From NCBI GenBank assembly GCA_937868675.1, contig CALMNJ010000019.1:1-11549 (forward strand): a stretch of DNA of 11,549 nucleotides, given 5' to 3'. The translations under genes were made by a program, and so were the position numbers. A model generated the notes under the pieces. It did not search any database and was not told the DNA's origin. It was given only the letters and a program-made list of their open reading frames with translations. This document shows, one piece after another, positions 6,534 through 11,549 of this stretch; the stretch's first letter is position 1, and the number at the start of each line of letters is the position of its first letter. Source of the DNA: an uncultured Bacteroidota bacterium (lineage in GTDB: Bacteria > Bacteroidota > Bacteroidia > B-17B0 > Aurantibacillaceae).

Positions 6534-6959
6534 TTAAATGACAGTTCCTTTAAAGGTTAATACACGTGGTGTTTCCTCGGCACTGGTGTTTACCGTAACC
6601 GTTTTTTTGAAAGCGCCCATTGTTGCTGCGTTGTAGGTTGCGTTTATTTTGGCCGTTGCTCCCGGGGCAATGGGTTCCTTTGGATAATTTACCAAAGTGC
6701 ATCCGCAACCTGCCTGTACATTCGTAATAACAACAGTAACATCGCCGTTATTCACGAACTCAAACTCAATGGTTTTAGGCTTATTGTGCTCAATGCTTCC
6801 AAGGTCGAGCTCTGTGCTTTTCCATTTTATGCTCCCGGTGCTTACGCCAAAATCGTAAAGCCGTCCGCTCTCATTGTCGGCGCGGGGCGCCTGAGCGGGC
6901 GTGTAAATGGCTAATGCCAGTAAAGCGGACATAGCTGCAAGGCGAAAAGTTGTTTTCAT
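6534..6959 (-). CDS. DUF1573 domain-containing secreted protein
   Basis: A 141-residue exported protein of the DUF1573 family, common in Bacteroidota and of unknown biochemical role. A signal peptide spans residues 1 to about 22-24 (hydrophobic AAMSALLALAIY, ending PAQA). The family's immunoglobulin-like beta sandwich follows: ELDLGSIEHNKPKTIEFEFVNNGD (50-73), then ITNVQAGCGCTLVNYPKEPIAPG with the hallmark C85-G86-C87-T88, then INATYNAATMGAFKKTVTVNTS and a closing strand VLTFKGTVI. Length is that of a single-domain member. It begins with ATG at 6959, is followed by a strong terminator, and is divergent from the histidine kinase gene, with which it shares a 184-bp intergenic region carrying repeat sequences, so co-regulation is possible. 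Confidence 0.93.
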   Translation of the reverse strand: MKTTFRLAAMSALLALAIYTPAQAPRADNESGRLYDFGVSTGSIKWKSTELDLGSIEHNKPKTIEFEFVNNGDVTVVITNVQAGCGCTLVNYPKEPIAPGATAKINATYNAATMGAFKKTVTVNTSAEETPRVLTFKGTVI

Positions 6960-7020
6960 GATGTGATTTGTTTTAAGTGGTTTTTAATTTACGTTTTACA
7001 GTTCCTGCAGGGAGCTGATA

Positions 7021-7028
7021 CAAAATTA
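7021..7028 (-). promoter_or_regulatory. Candidate -7 box of the DUF1573 promoter
   Basis: On the minus strand this reads TAATTTTG, an exact TAnnTTTG match about 60 bp before the DUF1573 start. A TTG lies 15 bp further upstream, slightly closer than the usual -33 spacing. A small bulged hairpin (7000-7018, loop TGCA) would lie in or near the 5' end of the transcript. Confidence 0.45.
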
Positions 7029-7068
7029 CACCCGCAGTACCGGCAACGTGTTAAGCAAGTTCAAATAT

Positions 7069-7088
7069 TTGTTAATGGCTTGTTAATG
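7069..7088. promoter_or_regulatory. Two 9-bp direct repeats with 11-bp period, candidate regulator site
   Basis: TTGTTAATG occurs exactly at 7069-7077 and again at 7080-7088, separated by GC. The 11-bp repeat period is one helical turn, the arrangement bound by OmpR/PhoB-family dimers in tandem. The site is 56 bp before the start of the histidine kinase gene and about 40 bp behind the DUF1573 -7 box, so it could serve either promoter. The binding protein is inferred to be the regulator encoded at 8421-9107. Confidence 0.5.
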
Positions 7089-7121
7089 TTTAAAAGCAGC
7101 CTGTTTTTTTGGCTAACATTA
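7084..7121. repeat. Interrupted inverted repeat before the histidine kinase gene
   Basis: TAATGTT (7084-7090) is mirrored by AACATTA (7115-7121), and inside these AGCC (7098-7101) is mirrored by GGCT (7111-7114) around a T-run. The outer and inner stems stack if seven bases on the left side are bulged out. The outer left arm overlaps the second direct repeat, so the right arm is a third, inverted copy of the TTAATG-type half-site. Confidence 0.4.
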
Positions 7122-7143
7122 TAAACACAAATAAATAAGCCCC

Positions 7144-8424
7144 GTGCCCGCTAAGTATAAACTCCGGATAAATCGTCTTAATGCCTTGCTGGTGTTGGGT
7201 TTGCTGGCCATTTCCGGAGTGCTTTGCGTGCAATTATTATGGACCCGCGAGGCGTTTAACATGGAAGGTAAAAAATTCAGTGAAAAGGCGCACATTACGC
7301 TTTTGCAGGTGGTGAACCGGCTCTACCAATACAATAACAATGTGTTTCCGCTCAAAAACCCAATCAACAAAATATCGAACGATTACTACATCGTAAACGT
7401 TAACAACGATTTTGATGCCGAGTTGCTTGAATACTGTCTTAAAACTGAATTTGAGCGGGCCGGCCTGCTCACCGACTTTGAGTACGCCATTTATAAATGC
7501 GAAAGCGACGAAATGGTGTATGGCAACTATGTTTCGTTTACTGAAAACAAGCATAAAAAAAGTTCGTTTCATTTCCCGAAGCAGAAAAACCTGGTGTATT
7601 ATTTTGCCATCCGCTTTCCGCGCGAGGACAACTTCCTGCTGGGTTCCATGCGGTTCTGGCTGTTGTCGTCGGCAATTTTGGTGGTAATTCTGCTGATCTA
7701 CCTTTATTCAATCTTTACAGTCCTTCAGCAAAAAAAGTATTCCGGACTGCAACGTGATTTTATTAATAACATGACACATGAATTTAAAACCCCTCTGTCC
7801 TCCATCCTGATTGCCGCCAATTACCTGCTCAAACAGGACAACATCCGGAACGACGAGAAGCTGGGAAAATACACGTCCATGATCATTGATCAAAGTAATA
7901 AGCTGAACAATCATGTCGGCAAGATTCTGGATATCGCCCGCTCAGACGACAATCCGCTTCAGCTCGAAAAAAAGCAGGTTGAAGTAGTGGCGCTGCTGGG
8001 GGCTGTAGCCGATAACATACGTTTGAAACACAACAAGGTCAGTATTTTGATTGAATCGGAACAGGCTCATGCTAGCGTTGAGGCCGATGAGTTTCATTTT
8101 ACCAATCTGGTTTATAATCTGCTTGATAATTCGGTGAAATACTGCGAAGAAGACCCTGCGATTAACATCAGGCTAAGCGGCAAAGGCAGAGCTCTGAAAA
8201 TAGATTTTTGTGATAATGGCATTGGCATATCCAAAAAAAATCTGAACCTCATTTTTGATAAGTTTTACAGGGTGCCTGGCCGGCGAAGCAACGAGGTAAA
8301 TGGTTTTGGGCTGGGTCTGTACTATGTAAAAAAAATATGCCTGCTCCATAAATGGGAGATCCATGCGTTTAACAATCCGTTGAAAGGTTTAACCGTTTCA
8401 CTGCTCATTCCAAAAAGTAAATGA
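7144..8424 (+). CDS. Sensor histidine kinase, RprX-like
   Basis: A 426-residue inner-membrane sensor kinase. TM1 is at about 12-32 and TM2 at about 170-192; between them lies a periplasmic sensing domain of roughly 135 residues with two cysteines (in EYCLKTE and YKCESDE) and no family I can name. The catalytic core follows directly, without an obvious HAMP domain: H box NNMTHEFKTPLSSI with phospho-acceptor His212, N box N325-LLDN329, G1 box D357-NGIG361, F box FDKFYR (371-376) and G2 box GFGLGL (387-392). All key residues are present. The start is GTG at 7144; the next ATG (7261) would delete TM1. Its stop overlaps the regulator's ATG as ATGA. It resembles RprX, the Bacteroidota partner of RprY, but the signal is unknown. 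Confidence 0.94.
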   Translation: MPAKYKLRINRLNALLVLGLLAISGVLCVQLLWTREAFNMEGKKFSEKAHITLLQVVNRLYQYNNNVFPLKNPINKISNDYYIVNVNNDFDAELLEYCLKTEFERAGLLTDFEYAIYKCESDEMVYGNYVSFTENKHKKSSFHFPKQKNLVYYFAIRFPREDNFLLGSMRFWLLSSAILVVILLIYLYSIFTVLQQKKYSGLQRDFINNMTHEFKTPLSSILIAANYLLKQDNIRNDEKLGKYTSMIIDQSNKLNNHVGKILDIARSDDNPLQLEKKQVEVVALLGAVADNIRLKHNKVSILIESEQAHASVEADEFHFTNLVYNLLDNSVKYCEEDPAINIRLSGKGRALKIDFCDNGIGISKKNLNLIFDKFYRVPGRRSNEVNGFGLGLYYVKKICLLHKWEIHAFNNPLKGLTVSLLIPKSK

Positions 8425-9107
8425 AACCAATAAAAATACTCTATGCAGAGGATGATGAAACACTCGCCTTTCTGACAGCCGACAACCTGAGGCAAAGCGG
8501 ATTTGAAGTACTGCACTGTGCAAACGGCCACGAATGTATGAAGACGTTCAGGCGGCAAACCTTTGATATTTGTGTACTTGACATTATGTTGCCGGGAATG
8601 GATGGTTTTGAACTCACCACCGAGATCAGAAAAGCCGATCCGGATATTCCCATCCTTTTCCTGTCGGCCAAAACGTTGAAGGAAGACCGCATTAAAGGGT
8701 TAAAACTGGGTGCTGACGATTATCTGATAAAACCCTTCAGCATTGAAGAACTGGTACTTAAAATAGGTATTTTCATGAATCGCTCAAGGAAAAACATTCC
8801 GGAAAAAACCACCTACAAGCTGGGTGAATTTATGTTTACACCCGATGACTTTACATTGCGAAAAGGCAATACCCACATTGCGCTTACACAGCGCGAAGCC
8901 GCCCTGCTCAGGTATTTTTTAGATAATGAGAATAAAGTGCTTAAACGCGAGCATATTCTTAAAGCCCTGTGGGGCGACGACGATTACTTCATGGGACGAA
9001 GTCTGGATGTTTTTATTTCGCGTTTGCGGAAAATACTTTCCGAAGAAAAAAACATCAGCATACAAAACCTGCATGGTATTGGTTTCAAATACAGCGAAGT
9101 GAAGTAA
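8421..9107 (+). CDS. OmpR/PhoB-family response regulator, RprY-like
   Basis: A 228-residue cytoplasmic transcription factor. The receiver domain (about 3-118) has the acidic pocket E10-D11-D12, phospho-acceptor Asp54 in CVLDIMLPGMDG, Ser82 in FLSAKT and Lys104 in YLIKPFS. The C-terminal winged helix (about 130-226) contains LTQREAALLRYF, then KREHILKALWGDDDYFMGRSLDVFISRLRKIL (recognition helix) and the wing IQNLHGIGFKY. The DDDYFMGRSLDV(F)I(S)(R)LRK run is very like Bacteroides RprY. It is translated through a 4-bp ATGA overlap with the kinase gene, so the two are cognate partners. It probably binds the 11-bp-period repeats upstream of the operon. The target genes are not known from this window beyond possible control of itself and DUF1573. 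Confidence 0.95.
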   Translation: MKPIKILYAEDDETLAFLTADNLRQSGFEVLHCANGHECMKTFRRQTFDICVLDIMLPGMDGFELTTEIRKADPDIPILFLSAKTLKEDRIKGLKLGADDYLIKPFSIEELVLKIGIFMNRSRKNIPEKTTYKLGEFMFTPDDFTLRKGNTHIALTQREAALLRYFLDNENKVLKREHILKALWGDDDYFMGRSLDVFISRLRKILSEEKNISIQNLHGIGFKYSEVK

Positions 9108-9149
9108 AAACGAAAATGAAATGCACAATCCCGGGCACCAAAATTGAAT

Positions 9150-9157
9150 TATATTTG
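9150..9157 (+). promoter_or_regulatory. Candidate -7 promoter box (TAtaTTTG) of the 9169-9873 gene
   Basis: TATATTTG is an exact TAnnTTTG match, 43 bp after the response-regulator stop. No TTG sits at the expected -33 distance. A start of transcription around 9162-9166 would leave essentially no leader before the apparent beginning of the signal peptide at 9163-9171. Confidence 0.45.
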
Positions 9158-9168
9158 AGCCGATTATT

Positions 9169-9873
9169 ATACCGAAACACATTAAAATAACCTTCATCGT
9201 TTTTTTTACACTGTGTGCTGCCGCATTTGCAAATGCACAAAGCTGTGGTTGCGAAAAGGATTCGCTGATAACCGGTCTTATTTCGTGCGACACCACCATT
9301 TTTGAAAACAATGCCCGTATATTCTGGAATTACGATTGTGATTCGTCCTGGCTTAGCTTTCAGAACGCAGTAGGTAAAAGAAAAACACTATTTGGCATGA
9401 GTGGCGCCTTTCTGCACCTTACCGGACGATTGGGATTTAATTATGCCACTGAATACAAAAATCATTTCCTGATGCAATACAATGTTATTTCGGGCTGCTG
9501 CACCCCACCCGACTTTTACTTGTTCGACAAAAACACGGGCCGGCAAACCAAAGTATTAGGACGCCTTATATATTACAGTACCGACAAAAAACTCCCGTTT
9601 GCCGTAAGCATAGAGCTTTACGATCCAAAAACCGGGAATTCGCCAAAGCTGAGCCGGTTGAAGGTTTACAATGTTGACCAAAATAAATCGCGCTATGTTG
9701 AACTTCCCAAAAACGAGCTGGAAAAAGCAATGGAAGAAACGGATGAAATGTATGCAGAGTATCTGTTTACGGAGCCCCGGCTCGATAACAACATCCTCAC
9801 TCTTTCCTATTACATAAAGAAACCTGTAAACAAACCTGAAGAAGCGTTAAGAACAATAAAGATCAAACTTTAA
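9169..9873 (+). CDS. Secreted cysteine-containing protein with no canonical start codon
   Basis: I do not recognise a named family. From an ATA codon at 9169 the frame reads xPKHIKITFIVFFTLCAAAFANAQ, a clear Sec signal peptide with cleavage expected after A-N-A (residue 23). The mature part begins SCGCEKDSL and has six cysteines (26, 28, 40, 57, 110, 111), an even number fitting disulfides, a CDSSWL stretch, LTGRLGFNY and SGCCTPPDFYLFDKNTG, followed by a predicted beta-rich C-terminus. The frame is open from 9148 but contains no ATG, GTG or TTG until the ATG at 9397, which would remove the signal peptide and four cysteines. Either ATA/ATT is used, or an ancestral ATG was lost by mutation or base error. 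Total length is about 234 residues. It lies downstream of the two-component operon and may have its own promoter. Confidence 0.72.
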   Translation: MPKHIKITFIVFFTLCAAAFANAQSCGCEKDSLITGLISCDTTIFENNARIFWNYDCDSSWLSFQNAVGKRKTLFGMSGAFLHLTGRLGFNYATEYKNHFLMQYNVISGCCTPPDFYLFDKNTGRQTKVLGRLIYYSTDKKLPFAVSIELYDPKTGNSPKLSRLKVYNVDQNKSRYVELPKNELEKAMEETDEMYAEYLFTEPRLDNNILTLSYYIKKPVNKPEEALRTIKIKL

Positions 9874-10015
9874 CCCACATCATCCAGCTCCTATTCATAA
9901 AATCCTGTATTAAAGCGCAAAAAATTTAAGATCAAAGCATGCTCATTTCTATTATTCACAGACTTGACAAAATCCTCAACTTAGCAACGTGCTACGCGCA
10001 AATAGCTGCCAAAAA

Positions 10016-11128
10016 TTAGTTGCCTGTAATATGTTGAGCGAGGCATTCGGCCAGCGCTTCGTTAAAAAGCGCTGTGGGATGGCCATCGCCTTTAATGAAC
10101 AATTGCTGAGGCATTTTATTCCGGATATTATCGCACGAAGCGATATAAAAAAGGTCAAGTCCATTTTTCCGCAGCGATTGGCAGAAGGCATCGTAATACT
10201 TCTGACCATTTTCCTTTTCAGGAACAATCACCAGCAGTTTTACACCCCTGGTGCGAAGCAAGTGGTTCATGCGCACTACAATGGCCGCAACGCGATCGGC
10301 ATCCGTTTTGGTTTCCTGCGGCCCAAAAAATCCCCGGTATAGCATAGAGTGTTGCCAGACGGAAGCGATGCGTTTTCCAAAATAACTTGTTTCGAAATCC
10401 TGTTCACTATGAAACGGCCCTTTGTAAACCAGGGAGTCGTTTTCAATTTCGTAATGCGGACCGTAAACATCCCATGGCATTTTACCTGCCGCCCTCAGCA
10501 AATGCTCATAAATGAAATAATAAACGGCTACTGAGGAGTCGGAAGGCAAGGCATTCTTCACTATTTTTTCTTCCACCAGTTTTAATGCCTGATGCGGTCC
10601 GTAGCCGCTAAAAGCCATATTCTGCACATTAAACTGCCGGCGGGTTATGAAATTAAAATAGGCCGGCAGCGTACAGGAATCGTTTAGCCCATCACCAAAA
10701 ACGAACGAACAACCCAAAAAATAGGCTTTGCGTTTTGCCCTGATATTGTTTCCTGGTACATCACGTTGGCCTTTTGTTATGGTATAAATGACATCATAAA
10801 CCAATGTATCCTGCCACTGGCATTGTGCTGAGCATTGCAGGGTTGTGTCTTCGCGGGGACCAAAACCATAGTTTTTTTTTGATCCCGTTATCCATTCATT
10901 ACCGAAAAATGTACCGCTGTATTTCACACTTCTGCTGTAATGTGGTTTAAAAAAAAATCCCCATGATTCGTACAAAAAAACAGCAACAAAAACCGCGGCC
11001 ACGCTTAATATCATTTGTTTCAGAAAAAAACGTGCAGTTTTAAAGGAAGCCCAAATTAATGTGAGCGAGAGAATAAGTGCCGAGATACCTGTTCCATAAA
11101 AATAAATAATGCTTTTAAGCCCTTCCAA
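10016..11128 (-). CDS. Membrane-anchored SGNH/GDSL-type hydrolase
   Basis: A 370-residue protein with two N-terminal membrane segments (about 7-28 and 39-60) and a C-terminal domain with SGNH-hydrolase features. Block I is YFLGCSFVFGDGLND with candidate nucleophile Ser141. The block III region is VQNMAFSGYGPHQAL. The last block is KGDGHPTA, giving Asp348 and His350; the spacing is D-x-H rather than the classic D-x-x-H. Such enzymes are esterases or O-acetyl/acyl transfer partners acting on lipids or surface sugars; the substrate is unknown. The start is TTG at 11128, 6 bp after the stop of the upstream gene in the same frame; the next in-frame ATG would remove TM1. It is convergent with the 9169-9873 gene, and no clear terminator lies in the 142 bp between them. 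Confidence 0.82.
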   Translation of the reverse strand: MEGLKSIIYFYGTGISALILSLTLIWASFKTARFFLKQMILSVAAVFVAVFLYESWGFFFKPHYSRSVKYSGTFFGNEWITGSKKNYGFGPREDTTLQCSAQCQWQDTLVYDVIYTITKGQRDVPGNNIRAKRKAYFLGCSFVFGDGLNDSCTLPAYFNFITRRQFNVQNMAFSGYGPHQALKLVEEKIVKNALPSDSSVAVYYFIYEHLLRAAGKMPWDVYGPHYEIENDSLVYKGPFHSEQDFETSYFGKRIASVWQHSMLYRGFFGPQETKTDADRVAAIVVRMNHLLRTRGVKLLVIVPEKENGQKYYDAFCQSLRKNGLDLFYIASCDNIRNKMPQQLFIKGDGHPTALFNEALAECLAQHITGN

Positions 11129-11134
11129 TTTGAG

Positions 11135-11549
11135 TTAATGTTTGTGGTTTTTGCAGTATTGCTCCGACCGCTCGATGGAATACTTGTTTTCAATGTCCAC
11201 ATCATTGTAGCTTTTTGATCCGCCCCAGGCAAATATTCTTTCAAAGAAAGGAAGCAGCTTCTTGTTCTTGATCTTACCAAGAAAATAAATTTCGTGTTCC
11301 TTTTCCTTCATGCCCATTTCATACAATATCTCATCATGTTCTTTTATGCCAAGTTCATGGAAATAATGCATCATCACAAAATATTCGCACACATTGCCGC
11401 TCTCAAGCTTTCCTGCAAAATAATAAGGCATAAACCAGCCAATTACATAACAGCTTGCCGAAATGGCTTTTCCAATAATATGAAACCGAAACTCGTATTT
11501 TTTTGAAACAGGTATGTTGTATCGTTTCATAATCTCCAGCACTTCCCTT
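11135..11549 (-). CDS. Probable ferritin-like / COQ7-like di-iron protein, C-terminal part
   Basis: The frame is open to the right window edge, so the N-terminus is missing; 137 residues are visible. The visible part is helical: EFRFHIIGKAISASCYVIGWFMPYYFAGKL, then VCEYFVMMHYFHELGIKEHDEILYEMGMKEKEHEIYFL. The last helix has E-x-x-H (KEKEHEIYF) and the one before it H-x-x-E/E-x-x-H type pairs, as in four-helix ferritin-like di-iron enzymes. The pattern of a glycine-rich helix followed by an H/E-rich helix is like the second half of COQ7 (demethoxyubiquinone hydroxylase), but the identity is weak and the missing N-terminal half would decide it. The tail after FERIFAWGGSKSYND is charged and lacks known motifs. 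It lies just upstream of the SGNH hydrolase gene, 6 bp apart. Confidence 0.5.
   Translation of the reverse strand, partial: REVLEIMKRYNIPVSKKYEFRFHIIGKAISASCYVIGWFMPYYFAGKLESGNVCEYFVMMHYFHELGIKEHDEILYEMGMKEKEHEIYFLGKIKNKKLLPFFERIFAWGGSKSYNDVDIENKYSIERSEQYCKNHKH

Noticed and set aside
9116..9190. Small ATG-started frame at 9116 as the true start of the 9169-9873 gene through a frameshift
   Set aside because: It encodes only 24 residues of no signal-peptide character and ends at 9190 in a different frame; the signal peptide is intact in its own frame, so no frameshift is needed.
9982..9994. TAGC-AACGT-GCTA hairpin as a terminator between the convergent genes
   Set aside because: A 4-bp stem without a T-run is too weak to call.
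9989..10342. 117-codon open frame on the plus strand
   Set aside because: It is antisense to the conserved SGNH-hydrolase C-terminus, including its DGHPTA block, and has no recognisable features of its own.

Overview
The window looks like a piece of a Bacteroidota chromosome. The evidence is a hybrid histidine kinase/OmpR-type regulator pair that resembles RprX/RprY, a DUF1573 protein with the CGCT motif, several secreted proteins and lipoproteins of Bacteroidota character, A/T-rich leaders without convincing Shine-Dalgarno sequences, and promoter-like TAnnTTTG boxes. No tRNA, rRNA, insertion sequence, integrase or CRISPR array is visible, so this reads as ordinary chromosome with several poorly characterised genes.

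Layout. Positions 1-1310 (minus strand) hold a compact efflux operon: a TetR-family repressor, a 75-residue HMA-like protein lacking CxxC, and the start of an MFS transporter that runs off the left edge. A palindromic operator candidate overlaps the tetR promoter. Positions 1484-2047 (minus) encode a RimJ/RimL-type GNAT acetyltransferase and 2163-2861 (minus) a lipoprotein of unknown function. Divergent from that lipoprotein, positions 3090-6453 (plus) carry a two-gene unit: a lipoprotein that looks like a catalytically degenerate GH18-type TIM barrel, overlapping by 41 bp a 775-residue secreted, helical-repeat protein. An intrinsic terminator at 6497-6521 closes the convergent DUF1573 gene (6534-6959, minus).

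Positions 7144-9107 (plus) encode the histidine kinase and response regulator, joined by an ATGA overlap. The intergenic region shared with DUF1573 holds two exact 9-bp direct repeats one helical turn apart, a good candidate binding site for the regulator. Next comes a secreted, cysteine-containing protein (about 9169-9873, plus). Its signal peptide is clearly in frame but has no ATG, GTG or TTG start. The right end (minus) has a membrane-anchored SGNH-type hydrolase and, 6 bp upstream of its start, the C-terminal part of a probable ferritin-like/COQ7-like di-iron protein cut by the window edge.

The parts most worth following up are the start-less signal-peptide gene, the GH18-like lipoprotein/helical-repeat pair, and the repeat array between DUF1573 and the two-component system.
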